Below, one piece after another: positions 48,001-62,400 of a stretch of DNA of 64,000 bases; the first letter of the stretch is position 1; each line of letters starts with the position of its first letter. A program made the translations under genes and the position numbers. Location of the stretch: the NCBI RefSeq assembly GCF_964199755.1, contig NC_133898.1, forward strand, positions 109,749,847 through 109,813,846, written 5' to 3'. The stretch comes from Larus michahellis. Its lineage: Eukaryota > Chordata > Aves > Charadriiformes > Laridae. The notes beneath the pieces were generated by a model. It saw nothing but the letters and a program-made list of their open reading frames with translations, did not search any database and was not told the origin of the DNA.

Positions 48001-49346
48001 AAAAACTTCTTGCAGAGTTCTTTTGTATGACATTGTATGCATGTACCTAAAGGAGAATTGCCTAGAACAGCTAAGTGGTCAAGAGAGGAAAACTCTTTAT
48101 AACAGATATAATAAAGATTATGAAGATGCAATTTACCAAGAAACAATTATTGTAGGGAGACTCTGAGATAAACAGTAAGACAGCTTGTTCATTGGAGCAT
48201 ACTGTGCATTGTATTTCGTAATAACTGCGCTTTACTGATATGCCAATGCTTCCAAAAAGCTCTACCCTGATGTTTCTCTTTTTTTCTCTGTAAGTTCCTG
48301 ATTCAGGGACAAGATCATCCTGTGCTGATAGAGATCCAAGAATGTGATCATTGAAACGATTTTGCTAGTTACCATGCTGTAGAAATTCATGTCACAATGA
48401 TGTCTATTCTATAGATTATCTTCTAACTGTAAATAAAAGCCATTTAAAAGCCTTATGAGTCAACACTTTGGCACAGCTGTATTTATAACACACTCCTCTA
48501 TATGGAGACGCTCTGATTATGCTTTATATTTTGACATATAAAAAGCAGAGCCTTTTTAGATCTTAAAGCACAATAGCATGAAATAATTTACTGTTGTTTG
48601 AAGAAGACTTTCAAATGCAGCTCCTTTTCCAGGTGCCTCTGAGGTAATTGTTAACTGTTTGCCTGCTGGTGTGAAAGCTGGAGGATCGCGATGCCCAGTG
48701 TTGGGCGAGCTCCCTGGCACATGGGGATCAGCCTACTTCCATCAGTTCACATGAGCCATGGACTGGGCTTTCTACCATGTTAGCTGAGTTATTTGTAACT
48801 ACGAAGAGCGTCATGTTAAATTACGAGTGACAGAGGCAATGGATGAAATTTGTAGAAATTGCATTCATACCTCCCTCAAATGCAAAATAATACCCTAAAA
48901 GGAACCTAGCTTTAGAGAAAAGGGAAAAATAAGAGCTGTCCTGTCATACCTCATGTCTGAGGGTATTTCTCCTGCTTATATTCAAAGACCTCTGGACCTT
49001 TCATGCCCTTCATTGTCTCAGGGCTATTTCACAATAATGGGAATCTTCCAGCAAGAGTCTGAGCACTGCTATAGATTCAACAGAGAAGGGGGATGAATCC
49101 CAGATCTGGGGCTCTGTAGGTTGGCTGCAGTTTTCTGCACTATCCAGGAGTCTTAACTCTACAGAGAAAACCTGCTCTCCTGTGCTGCTGCCCACAGCGG
49201 GTCTAGGAGTAAGTTTCTCCTATAACTCTCCCAGCCAGTATGGCCCCATCCCTATGTCTAAAGGTTTGCACTGTGCTTTAGCATCTCGCCCCGCCAGAAG
49301 GAACCCACTGCTCAGTTAAAACCCTTCATTGCTGCTCCCATCCCAG
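45043..49346. other. Intergenic, nothing recognised
   Basis: Two frames (134 and 142 codons) overlap on opposite strands near 45.3-45.8 kb, and two of 100-114 codons overlap near 46.25-46.6 kb. None shows family motifs. No RNA gene or CR1 copy seen. Confidence 0.45.
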
Positions 49347-49617
49347 GCTGAAGGCTCTTCTCCAGAGGACAGACTGCACTGCTTTAATACAGGTCCACTG
49401 GGAGCAGCGGTCTTCACACAGCTTGCTGCCACTGAACAACCGGTTGTGAATCAGTTGATGGACGTGGATTTCCATTCTGGCCCAGGCAGTCTTGCTGTGG
49501 GAACTACACCTGGTCCTGAGCAAAGCCCAAATGGGCTCTGTGCCTCTGAGCCACTCCTTGCCCATGAGAATAGTACACTGAAATGGTCACCGGAAGAGAA
49601 GACTTTTACAGCAAAAG
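49347..49617 (+). other. Candidate unrecognised internal exon
   Basis: A strong acceptor-like sequence (TTGCTGCTCCCATCCCAG, ending at 49346) precedes 271 bases that stay open in one frame for 90 codons (starting AEGSSPEDRLHCF, with LMDVDFHSGPGS and KWSPEEKTFTAKG). They end at AAAG|GTAAAA, a good donor. The exon would be phase 0 to phase 1. I do not recognise the peptide, which is hydrophilic and Ser/Pro/Glu-rich. No partner exons were found. A chance combination, or a non-coding RNA exon, is as likely as a coding exon. Confidence 0.2.
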
Positions 49618-52600
49618 GTAAAACTAGAAAAGCACTGTTACTTGTGTCACTCCAACAGTTTTCTCCAGCCGTGTCAGTCCTACAGAGAGTCTTCTAGTGG
49701 TGTTTGGACCAATACAAGTCAGCCTGTTATTCACGAGGTATTTGTCAGGAGCTATAGCTCTTGAGCCAACCCACTGCTGGAGTCACTTGGCATTCCGCTC
49801 TCAGCTGCGGTGGGTGTATATGCCACCCTTGGCTGGCATCATTCCCAGAAATACCCTGTGAGTACAAGTGACACTGAAGACATCCAATATGTGTGTTACC
49901 TGCTTTTTCCCATGTTGTTTGGTTCTTAAACTGTATTCACTAGTGCCCTCCAAAGCTGTTGCGGGGCTTAAAGTTATTTCTCTGTGACAGAAAACTTCCC
50001 ACTGGTTGTAAACCACTTCTGAGTTTTACTAGGGTCATCAGTCACTCTCTGGAAGAACACAGTTCAATATAGTGCACCAGGATCCAAAAATCATTTCTGG
50101 CAGAAGACACCAGCAGGAAGGGTGATTCACCCACAGGAGGATTAAAATGAATTACAAAGCAACCTGGAAAGCTGAGAGCAGTGGGGACTGCAGGAAGGTA
50201 AATATGATTTTATACAGTGGGAACTTGAGATGTGAAGGGGAATTCAGATCAAGGTTAGAAAATGATGGCTGAACGCAATCAAACAACCACATCCATCTCA
50301 TTAAAGCAAGTTTATTTTCAGTTCGTTACCTTGGTACTACTTTCTCAAGTATTTATGCTGTATCTTTATTCTTTGATAAAGAGACTTGTATAAAACTGTC
50401 CGTCAAAGAAGGCTTACTTTATCCATCCTTTGAGGTGTGCTGGCCATATGTGCAGTCAGGCAGCGGGGGATCTTTCCCGGTGCTGTAAACTGGAGGAATC
50501 TGTCGCCAGCAGTAACTGCAGATCCTTGCCCGAGGCTGGCTCCTCTGCACCTTCCTCCCGCGGCTGCCACAGGGACAGAGCAGGGCATTCCGGCAGCTCC
50601 TCCAGATGCGGAATCACAAAATTCATCGTGATCTGAAAGGAAGGGGTAGGAGTGTGGTCTGTGACTGTGCGCATCAGGACCACATCAAAGAGAGTGGTTG
50701 CAGGTAAGAAAGTCTCTCTTCTCTTTCATGTGATTACCTACAGGTACATTCACACTGTGGGTCACTGGGAATCTTACCTACTTTCTCAGAAAACTGCTAT
50801 CAAAAAGGCTTTGCTCTTTGATAGCCAAAGGAAAGAACAGGATGCACAGATTAAAAAGTCTTGATTTTGAAAGGGATAAGAAGTGGGCTCAAGTCTCACC
50901 AGGGAGTCAGCTTCCAGAGGGAAACACTGAAAACTGGCTTCAGCTGAGTCACAATACAGTAAGATGAGAGAATACTGAAAAAAACACATTGTGTGGATGC
51001 AAAGCAGGTATGTGTTTCCTTCAGTAAAGGAAGGAAACGCGTGCCTTACTTTTGTCAAACCAAAGAATCTTTTAATTTTACCAGAATAAAGGAGGCATAA
51101 AAAGAAGTAGGATCTACAGTCATGTTGGCCTTATCCAGAGGCAAACCCAAAGATAACCCAAACACTTTCATGCCACTGAACTTTTTATGAAAATAAACTT
51201 TTTAGTGATTTTAGATTTCCATACCACTTGAAAATGCAGGAGGCTTGTGTCAAATCTCTGTTCCACGTTCACCCTGTGCTTTTATCGTGTATCCTTTTAT
51301 AGCATGAATTCTTAGTGGCTGGAGCGACCAAATGCAGCTGATAAAACAGATAAACTCTGCGTCTGACTTTCAGCCTTGCCAACAGTGGGTGCTGGAGCTA
51401 CTGATCAACAGCAAAAGGTACTTACTTTAAATAATGGACTTTGGGGTGAATGGTGTTTGTGCTGCTTGTCATGATTTTCATTCCCACTTAATATCTCTCT
51501 GAGAAATGAAGAGTGACACAGCACAAGGTGGTGGCCTCTCTCCAACCCTGCTGGGAGAGGATGTTGAGTCTAGAGTACTTAGACATGGACTAATTTGGCT
51601 CTGCAAAGATAATCAAGCCAAGTTCCAGCTTTATAACATGACACTACAATATAAATATGCTTTTTAATCCTACTTTCATAGGAGCTTGCTAGCGGATGGC
51701 CTGGGAGAAGTCCACAGCTAATGTGAATGGATGGGAACGGGTGAAGACCTCAGGGGGACTCAGAGCTCCTGCCGCATTAGATGTTCATGTATTTTTCATT
51801 TTCCACTCAGAAACACCCTTTTTTTGCTATTCTTGAAGAGTTTGAGTGAGGTCCTTCTCAGCGCAGAGTGGGGGAAACAGGAAGAAGGGGTGGGAGGCCA
51901 GTGGTGGCCCAGCAGGCAGTGGTGGGCCAGGGAGGGTGAGGGATGTCAGGATGGACTAAGCCATTTAGGAGAGGATTCATAAAGGAGAATACTTGGGCAA
52001 AATCCAGTTTTCTACAATCTGCACAACCCCATTTTCTCCTTGTGCAGTTTGTGGGACTGCTACATATGCTTCAGCCTGTTAGGCTGAGATTTTGTGAACA
52101 TGGAAGGGTTAAGTTGGGTCGAACAGTATGAAAGTGATGCAAATAAGTTGCTTCTGCCCTTAATTCAACCTGAAGCACAACCTTGTTGTTTACAGCCAGG
52201 TTACAGCAGTTCTTCTTTATCAGCTTGTACACACAGATGTTTTTATTGAATTTACGTTTCAACTTACTGATGCCTTGCCCTGCTTTTTACCAAGGCTGCC
52301 AGTGGTTTATACATGCGGGGGTTTTGATTTTTACTTCTCCCAGTTCTTCAAAAATTTTCTTTTGTGGAGAAAGGTAACAGTTTTCTCTCCACGAGGGCTT
52401 GTATTACTTTCAAAGATATTTTAGTCCTTATCATGAGAAATATGCGGAAAAGTCAATCACTTTAAAATGCTACTGCACTATCAAGGTTCCTTGTTCTATA
52501 TATTCTAGGTACTCAGGAATTCAGACTAAACGAGTGAGCTATTGAAGGAGGAGGCGTCGCAGTTGCTGGGGGCTCACTTGGGGAAGACACAGGCACAGGC

Positions 52601-55143
52601 CAGGAGAGCAGAGCCAGGACCCCAACCCAGAAATCACCTCATGCCCATTAACTCATTCCCACCCAGGCATTCTGAGTTGGCTTTTCAGAGATGCTAGCGG
52701 CAACTGGAGGTAAATTTAATCAAAACAGCAGTTGTTCACTTTCTGCTTGTGAGTGTCCTTGCAATTTCAGGAAGGTTTTTTGCAGGTTACTTGAACACAA
52801 GTAAAATGTGTGGGACGAGATACTAGTGTGTCCATTAGAAAAAATGAAAAGCACTGCAAAGCCCAGATTGATTTTACACACTGTAAGCATAAATTTCTGT
52901 GACTGTTCTTCACATTTTACTGTAGTAATTCTTCATGTAAGTTAGAATTTATTTTCTTCTTATTTTATGTGATTACTCTTTTAACAAAAAAAATGAAGTT
53001 TTTGCATATTGAGTGTCATCCAAAATCTTAGCACTATGAAGCAGGCGAATTACCATAAACTCTATTTGTAGGTGCACAGTCTTGGTTATCACGGTGGGAT
53101 GAGAGAAGCTCAAGGTCACACTGAGATGATACTAAAGGAGGAAATGTGCCCTGCATGTCCCGATTCCTGCTCCAGCACCTCTCTGCTGGTCCGTTATCCA
53201 AATTAATGTGGGCACAGAGGGAAGCCTTAGGAAGCATGCCAAAAATCAGTGTACCTAGACAAATGATAGAAAGCAGAGGAGAAAGGGAGTGTACCATGTC
53301 TTCGAATCCCTCCTCCTGCCCAAAGGCAGGTTTATTTATCTCTGCCTCTGCCACTCCTGTTAGCTATTTGTCCAACCTGTTCTTAAAAAAATGGCACCGG
53401 CGATTCCCTCCTTTCCTTAGGCAATCTCTTCTGGGAACTGGACTGCATATCCTGGCTCTGCGGATTTGACTTTCATTGCAACAGTTCTGGGGAAACGTGA
53501 TTCACATGCTGACTTGTCGTGGCTGGTCGTCATAAGACTCCAGCAGATAAAACCTTGCATGGGCTGCTGCCTTTCGGGGTGTCTGTCTTCGTGGGTACGG
53601 GCAGGAGCCGTCGGGGGCTGGAGCAATGAGGGAGGTTTTGCGTTAGCCGGTGAAGGGTGGATGTCGACTCTGTGTGTGCATGTAGGGGTTTGCAGACGTA
53701 CGTAACATAAACTGTGGCAATGAGAGCCCTTTGCTAAGAGTTATAAGGTGCCTGACCCAGCTAGAGAAGCAGGGCTAATGTGGCGGTGGGTACACACAAG
53801 TCAGCAAAGTGGCAACACAGCGGAAGAGTTTCAGAGGAGGATCTTTCAGAGAGAGGGAGAGCCACACTAGCTTTGGAAGCAAGAGGCCGGCAGTATTAGG
53901 AGTGAGCAGAGAACAGGAGGGAAAGGAAACATTGGAAAGGAGGTACACTTTTATGATGGTACAATGCAAAAATGGTAGGGCTTTTAGGTAAAACCTGAGG
54001 GATGGATTTTCAACCTTGCAGCCTTAATGGCAGAGAATAAAATATTAATAAACCACATTTCTTTTCCTTTTTTTTTCATTGAGGCCTCATGGGTGCTTTT
54101 TTTTTATACTACTCCTTGTCTATCTAGGACTTATTCTGTCTAAATATCAGTACATGAGTTAATATCTATAAATCAAGACCAACATGTATCTCTGAGCACA
54201 TTAGCCCTTCCTAGTTACTACGTCCATTGTAATGAATATTGTATTTTAATAATTGATGTTTCACATGCTATATTTTGCCCTTCTTTGCACTGGGAGCCTA
54301 GCCAAATGCATCCAAAGCACTCCTTTTAAGTGGAAGGTAGTGATAAGTGAGGTGATAATAGAATCTTTTTCCTTTTGCAGATGGACAGAATTTACATGCT
54401 AAATTTAAGCAAAATTTCAGCTCAGCCACTGGATCCTTGTCAAAATGATAAGGAATCGAGGTTTTGAGATACCTTCTCCAAATTCACTGGAAAGGAAGTC
54501 ATGAAACATTCATGTAAGTAAATTACAGCTCCACACCCTATTAGTCATGGAACTTGAAAGTAATTTGAAATCTTGAGTATACATGAATTATTGAACAATG
54601 GGTGAAATGAAAGAAAACGGGGACCATAGCTTGCACTTCCACCGTTTGTGTAAATTGCCGCTGTGATCCTTCTGTTCAGTAATTTCAGGGCAGTGTTGAA
54701 AGAGCAGCAGAAACCTGTAATATTTAAAGACAGTAGGATCCTTATTACATAGCAAAGCCAGAAGGCAGCAACAGATCAAAGAGGAGAAAAGACTTAAAGG
54801 GAAAGTGTAGGGTTCCAGTTAGTCCCACCTGAGCTTGTGGCTGGGTTGGGCTCTGCACTTTTTCAACCAGTTGCCCTACTCCCATTTGGTTGCTAGAGAA
54901 GGTATTTTGTTGAAGATAGCTGGGACAAGCCATAAACGACTACTATCATCGCTGGCAGTGGAAGTGAGCTCTGTCCGAGATCTACGGGATGAAAGAGGAG
55001 AAGTGAAGCTACAGAAGCATCTCAAACACTTTGAATAAGTGTTGCAAGTTGAAAAGGAGGCTAAAATGTATTTAATCACTCAGCAAAATTGCCTGTCACC
55101 CAAGAAAAGAGAATAACAGAATATCCATTAAATGTATTAAAGT
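49618..55143. other. Intergenic, nothing recognised
   Basis: No CR1 copy, RNA gene or supported frame. A small direct duplication (CAGTGGTGGCCCAGCAGG and GCAGTGGTGGGCCAGGGAGG) lies at 51899-51936. Other frames are of chance length. Confidence 0.45.
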
Positions 55144-56420
55144 TCACAGTGAATTTCCAAGGTACCTGTAGACTTCATATAATACGGGGACGGGCACAGC
55201 AGAATATCTATATAGAGTTACAGATTCAGCTTTCAGAATTGGTCTCTGAGTAACCTGGAATTTTGTAAAAGCTCTTTTTTCCTTGTATTTAGTTCTTTTA
55301 TCTAGTCCCAAAGTAATTTTTACGTGGCTATTTATTGAAACAGTTTTTGGACTCCTTATATTTTTCTCCTTTTCTTGGTATGAAGCTCCGAGTAGTGTTA
55401 TTTTTCCCTCTTTAACATCCAAGTCTCATTCAATTTTCCTACCTGCTCAGCGCCAGTGACTTCACTCGTTATCTCATCCTGTATCCTACAGATTCTCCTC
55501 CTGACACTGGAAAATCTTTGATACGAGCTCTTTTTGTTGATCCTTGCAGTTAATTTAAGCCCATGTGAAACAAGACTACCTCTGTGGCCAGCACTTTTAC
55601 AATAGGCTCATGTTCTAACAAGACCAGATAAAAATCCTTTCTTTATTCAGGAATTTTTCTCTCATTTGCAAACTGATGAGCAAATTTCTTGGCTATCAAA
55701 GCAGATATCTGATTTTCATCTTTAATTGATACCTGGGAACCAAAAACCTTCCATAATGATAGTGTCTTTTATAGTATTTATCTTCCTGTATTGTTAATAC
55801 CTTTTCTAGTAATCATAAGGAATCTTTTTTCTATACTATCACCAGTACCGAAGAGATTACAGCAGTCTGATATTTATTTCTCTTTTCTCATTAGCATAAG
55901 TGCTTCAGTATCAGAGATCAAATCTTGATTGCTATTCAACTGTGTTTTGGTTTTCCCTACAGTATTTATTTTTACATTCTACACAGTACTTCCAATTCCC
56001 AGGGTTCCTTGTCCTGACTTCTTGAACTTCTTGTACATCATTTTCTCAGTTCTTTCTCACTAGTATTTTCTAGTCTCCTACATGCAAACTCATTAACTGT
56101 ACCTGCTATCTGATGACTTTTACAAGAATCATTCTTTCTCCCAGTTCTATTTCTGTTGTTTCATTACCCATTACTATGTCCTTACTTTCCTTTTTTCCTT
56201 TCTTTCTTCTTTCTGATTGATAACAAGGGTCTCCAAGAGCCTCTACCCATCTTCTGTCTTTAGTTCATAAATTAAAATTCATGGTCACGCACAGACCTCA
56301 TACACAGACTTTGATAGAGTTCAAGAGGAGTCCTTTCTCTACAAGTGCTTTCTGATGCTTTCTAATGAAAAAACTTTCTTCTACCACCAATCCTTGGGCT
56401 AGCTTTTAATATTTATTGTT
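55144..56420 (-). other. Strand-asymmetric (pyrimidine-rich plus strand) segment, possible decayed element
   Basis: For about 1.2 kb the plus strand is unusually poor in G and rich in T and C; the minus strand is A- and G-rich. Open pieces persist on the minus strand, such as 55144-55422 (92 codons, lysine-rich) and two pieces near 55.4-55.75 kb, broken by stops. This could be the A-rich sense strand of a decayed retroelement or simply skewed DNA. No family motif was recognised. Confidence 0.2.
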
Positions 56421-59400
56421 TTGACATGTCACTTTATTATAGCCAGCCAAGGTACAAATGCCTGTTAGTAAATTAGTTTTCTAACCCTGTCTATACTAAA
56501 AATGTTGCTTCACTATTGTCTCTGAAAGGATATGATGCTTCAGTTCAAAAAAAATTGCGCTGGCAAAAGGCGAAGTTGGAAAAGGCAGACAAGTTGTGTA
56601 CTTGTAGTTTATTTTAGAGTGAGCTGTAGAAGTTAGCTATAAAAACAGTTTTGGCAAGTACAAGCTGTACTTTTACAATGGCCACTCTGGCACAGGCGAC
56701 ATAGTACTGGAAGGGCCAAGTGGCAAGCTCGCTCTGCAGTCACGAAATGAGATATTGGTCATTGTCTGCGAGTATGCGCATGAACCTCAGCGTGCTATTT
56801 GTTAATTGTCACAGGAGATTTGTCTGAGAAGTTTCCAATCAGTAGTTTGGAGCCAGGCCATGCAGCTTAGTTTACCAGCCTAAATCAACAGTTCACGAAC
56901 AGGTTAGTTTGTGTAAGTTATCTGGCACCTAGACAGAAGTCAGACTGAGAGGAAACAGGAGTCTTTTGTGAATGTCTCACAAGCAAGAAACAAAACTAAT
57001 TTAATCAAGCACTATAGAAAATAGATAGTATGATCAATTCCAGTTTTAAGCCAGAGCAGTGTTATTGAACCAGCTATAAGAACATGAATCCAGATTTATA
57101 CAGTGACAACTTGCTAGCTGGCTTTCGCAAAATAATTGTGCCTTTCAAATAGTTACTTCATTTCTTCAGGTATCAGCGCCCCAGGCAGTGACAAGGCAGC
57201 TTGTGAAATGGTGGCTTGGGCAGTTTGGGTGCTTGCTGCTTGGTAAAGTATTTATAGGATACCTATGGTTATTCCAGGTGGGGTGGACTGCACGCTATGG
57301 CTAACGTAGGCTAGGACAGGCCATTTCTTGAAGAAAGACAGAGCTCTAGGAATCCCGGGGAAAAGGGGAAATCCTGCTTCTCCTTTTACCTGTGTGAATA
57401 TAACGCATTTCTCCTCCCTGTTTTGTAGTTTGCAATTTCTATACATCCATTTCCAATGTGATAAACAAACAAATGTAAAAGCCTTTGAGTAAAAGTATAA
57501 CCTGAAAAATAAAAATGGGCCAGAGGTTTTACCCTCCCAACTCACCAAAGGCGTTGAGCAGTACCCAGAAAGGTCTCCTCCTCTCAGCTTGTACCTCTGG
57601 ACAAGTCACAGAATAACCAGGATCTGGCTTCCCAGTCATTTAGGCTTTTAACCCCATTGTGCAAACCCAGGGAAGAAGCAGCAATGACATAAGGAGGTCA
57701 ATTTAAGACTGGGAAAAGGAACAATTCTGGTCTCTGTCCCCCCTGCTTTTTTTCCCCTCACAAATTAAGAAAACTAATACCAGAATTTTTAACGGGGATG
57801 AAGGGGTAGCGAGGGGTTAAACCAGGACATGGCTTTTAGCTGTGACAGAAAAGGGACATATCTTGCTGTTTCCCATTCACCAAACCTTTTAGGACCTGCA
57901 AAGGGCCCTGTGGGAATTCAGTTTTTTCCATAGGGAGTGACCAGCCAGGGTGTGAATTTTCTGGTGTTACTTTATTTAGCACTGCAAAGGAGTTGCCAAT
58001 TCTATTTGAGGCTCTGTCAATGCTGTTAATGTTGCCACTTTGGGCAGGCTGAGTTTATCTCAGCAGATAGTCCTCGGAGCCTGATAAATTGAAGTGCTGG
58101 TGCTAGTTGCTTGAGAAGTAAAGTTACACCAACAGTGCCAAGCCAAAATAAGATCCAGATAAGTGGAGCCATTAAAAGCACGGGCTATGAGCACTGGCAA
58201 TACTCTGTTCCCTCTTTCAGCGTTGCCTTTATTTAAACAACAGCAGCGTTTACTGGAAATAGCAAATGGAGATTTTTTTTATTATTATTTACTTTTTTGC
58301 ATTATTCATTCTTTACGTCGAGCATTTCACAAACTGTGAAAATGGTAGCAGCGACCTATTTCATTCCTAGTTTGTATTTTTCTGACACTGGACGTGTCAG
58401 CACCTGTGTGGGAAGCACTGGTCCCGCAGTGAGGGAAGGGAGCACCACACAATCCCTCCAGGCTGCTACCTGCTTTCACATAGTGAATGTGCTGCCCGGA
58501 CTCTGGTGGCGGTGTGGACTAGGGGAAGGCATTCAACCGTGGTACATGACTCACTGCTGAACCATCACATCAGCTGGTATTAGTTCTGCTACCTAGCCCA
58601 TATAAATCCTATTTAATATACGGCTGTTCAAGTATATGAAGGAAGATGGGCATAGTGAAGATAAAAAGATGAAAAAAAAGGATTATGCAGGCATCAGTGC
58701 TATGGGCCCTTGTTGTGACATATACAGTGGATTGCTTGGTGCTATAAGCACACCCTTATTCTAGCTGTGATACGCCAGGAAACTTTCCTAACTTTGTTCT
58801 GCAAACCCTCACTGCACGTTCTTGGCAGCATCTTGCTTTTATTGCGGTTAAATATCACTTTACACGAAGTGCCCTGGGACACAATGGAGCATTAGTCACT
58901 ACCAGAAGACAAGTGAAATAATAGTGAACTAGTACCCAAACAGTCCCACAGGAGATGCAAGTGTTTCCCTGTTCCTCCAGTGCAGGTGCAGGGACAGTGG
59001 TGCCACCATCCTGCTCCTTCTCCTTCCGCAAAACTCCCCAAAAGCCATCCTGTTCCCCACTCCTTGGGAGCAGAAAAGCTCTTTCCTCCCCTCAAAGGAA
59101 AGCTCAAGCTTGCTGAGTGTCATGGTTTCATGGAGGAATATCCAACTCAGTCAGCCCTTTTTTTTTCCTGGAAACTAATTTAAAATAAGCTGCACTTTTG
59201 ATGCTGTAAGAAAGCTTGGCTGGTTAGTCCTCAAAGGTTACAAACAATGAGCGAGAAGGGAAGGTTCCTGTTGTGCTATGGCAACTGTCAAAAACTCGTG
59301 TACACATTAGCAAGATCAAGTGTTTGCCCAGCCTGGGAAATAGCAGGTAAACACCACGCTAATCCCTCTGGAGCTGAGAGACACACGGGCTGCCAGGATG

Positions 59401-62400
59401 TACTGCTTTCATCAAGAGACGCAAGAAGTCAGTCAGGATTCGTTTCTCTCCTTGCAGTTTGTTTATTCAAGGTACCTCCGCTCAGATGGTTCATGCTTTA
59501 CAAGGCTGCCCCTCTTGTTCCTTGTCGTGCAGCCGTGCTGATTGAAGTTGGAGGGAGCACAGCACGAAGGGAGAGGGAAGCTTCAAAAGGTCAGCTGCGC
59601 ACCAGAAACGCACACAAAGCAAGCTGATAGCAAGGTCCCAGGGACCTGTCAGTCAGGGCTGCAAGCTCTGCTCTTCCTTAACCATCAGACCTACCTGGCT
59701 CCAGCAATATGTTCCCAGCTGGTTAAGAGGGGTGTTGAGGATGCATTTATAGTGCACGATAGAAGGCCTTCAAGCCTATGCAGAAAGTACATAACCATCT
59801 AGGAGCGCTGCTTATGGGGCAGGGGTACCATAAGTGATTGGGTGCCTGAATCAGGGTTTCCCCATGGGCACTTTCATCCCTTCGGGATCCAGACTCCACA
59901 GGGTGAGGGTTGGTATGATTCAAGACAAGCTCAAAATGATAAAACGGTTAACTTGACTCAGAAATGCACCAGGTGAAGATTTTGTTTTTATATCCTCTTA
60001 ATAATACTGAAAAAAAGATTGTGTGTATCTCTGCCAAAACCTGAGGCAGTACTACAGCCTGTGCAGCACACAGGCACAATTGCTATTAGCCTCAGAAGCC
60101 TAATTATTATCAGGCCATGAGAACTGAAGGAAAAAAACTGGCTCAGAAATGTGATTAAGAACTGAGGTGGACATCACCGGGGGGGCCTTTACTTTGAATC
60201 AAGCCAGGCTAGTGCTATGGAAGAAGAAGGAAGTCCTGAAGAGCTGAAATGGCAATGAGAGAGCCTGGTGACATTGGAGAGCTTCTTCCTCATTTATCTG
60301 GGCCCACCAGCATCTGAGGAGAAGTGGTTTGACTAAGGTACCTTGGAATACGTTAAGAGAGCCTTGTCTCTGTGGAATTTGTTCAGGTTTTCTTTTAACT
60401 GTCTTTCCAAACCAGTTTTCCTAAACCCTTACTCAAAACTTCATAATAAAAAAATAAAGAAATAATGGGACTGCGAAGCCTTGTGGAGGAAATGCTGCTT
60501 CCGCGAAGGGAAGATGTTGACATAAAACAGGGTGTGCAGGGGGAGAGCTGCCCCCCCCTGCCCGTACTGCTGAGTGGGACCATCACACAGCCGGGGACGC
60601 AAGGCAGACAGGGACAGGGGAGCCGTTGAACCGTCGCAAGAGTTCAGTGGCCAGGACATCTCGATAAGGTACTGACAAAACCCAGGCTGCATTCCCGCGT
60701 CCTGCAATGTTTGCAAATGTTTCCTGAGACAACAGAGAAAGGAGGTGACACAGACACTTCTTCGTCTACAGAAGCCAGGTGAAGACGCGAAATCCCGCGT
60801 GCACGGAGCTAAAGAGAGTTGGGCAGCTCTGCACTTTCTGTACTAGAAACATGTCCTCAGCTGAGGGGCAACACAGAGGGGAGAGTGGGGAATACTCATC
60901 CCTGTCTGAAACTGAGGGAGTTTTGGGGTGGAAGTGCATGAATGCATCTCAATCCATGAAATTTCTTAAGATGCATCAAAGACATTGTTCAAAGTCCAAA
61001 ATTTACTTTTCATCCCTTGAATCCCACGTCCTGTTGCTTGTGTAGAAAAAAATTACAGGTTTGCTGTCTTAAGGGGAGGAGATCATGAAAAATTCAGAGG
61101 GCTCACAAGCCTGTGGTAAGGGAGAGTTGATAAACTGGCTGCTAACGAACTGCCAGCTCCAAGTGAAGGGAGTGAGAGTTCATGCTGCAGCCAGGAACGG
61201 CAGTGAGTCTTGCTCTCCGGTGCTACAGCCACCTCACGTGGTAGGAGGAGAGTAGATGACTCAAAAAAAAAAGAAAAAAAAAGAGCTTCAAAATTGTTTT
61301 CATTCTGATTTTTCTCAAAAATGTGCAAGTCACGACTACAACCAGCAGTTTTTTAACTTCTGAGGGCAAGAGCTATCCTTTTTCTACATTTCTCTACCAC
61401 ATAGCAAGTAAAAGGGACCTTAGGCTACATCACCTCACCATTACTTCTACTACAACTTGAATCCAGTGAAATTGGTGGAGCTTTTCTTGGAATAAAATGG
61501 CCAGAACTCACAAATGAGTTCTGAACTCATAAAAATGGCTGAGCACCCTGAAAAACCAGTGACATGCTCCTGGTATGACAAGTGACCCAGTTTATATTTC
61601 GCTGTTTACTTTGTAAGCAGGGAGGGCTTTGCTCTTATCTGATTTTTTCCTACAGTTTTTAACAGCAAGATGAATGCATGACAGTTTGTGAACGCGACAG
61701 CTGAGTTCAGTTTCATTTGTCTTTAAAATTTCCTCTGCTTTCTCTCTGTTTAAGGAAAACCAAGGAATGCAGTAATTACTTATCAGGGATTTGCTTTTTA
61801 CACTACAAGTGCAAATGCACAGGATGACAGCTGAGCCTCACAACATGGGTGCCTGCTTTTAAGGCTTCACAGAACCGTCTTGTAAACATTAATGGCATTT
61901 GGGTCATCTCGTCTGCCTCCTCACAGTCATACGGAAACTATTAAACGTGGGGGCAACGAGGGAGGTAGAGGAACCCTCGGGTTTATGATGCTGTCCACAG
62001 CGTTACAACTGTCATGAAAGTTCAGTCTAACTTAGAAGATTTATAGAGTTTGGAGACCTTTTTTAATCCGTGTTTCCTACCTATATAAAATAAATGAAAA
62101 ACGGACAAGAAAGCTTCGTAATAGGGCAATCTAGATCTGAAGAGCAAATTAAGGTCAACTCCTGCAAAGAATCCAAGCGTGAGCTACTTTTTTCTTTCGA
62201 GTAGTTTTACTTATGTTAATAGCCACTGTTCCTCAGTTTATGAATTATTCATGTGCGTGAGCCTCCACAAGACTTGAGCCTGCAGGTTAAAAACTTGTAT
62301 TAAGCACTGAGTAGCTTAAAAATATATTGGTAAGGAAGTGCAGAGCAACTTTTAATTGGTCCTAAAAAGAATAGCAATAGCAACAGTTAATTATTGTGAA

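Noticed and set aside
59247-59627. 126-codon plus frame starting with ATG in a fair context
   Set aside because: No domain, no splice-site support, and chance length.
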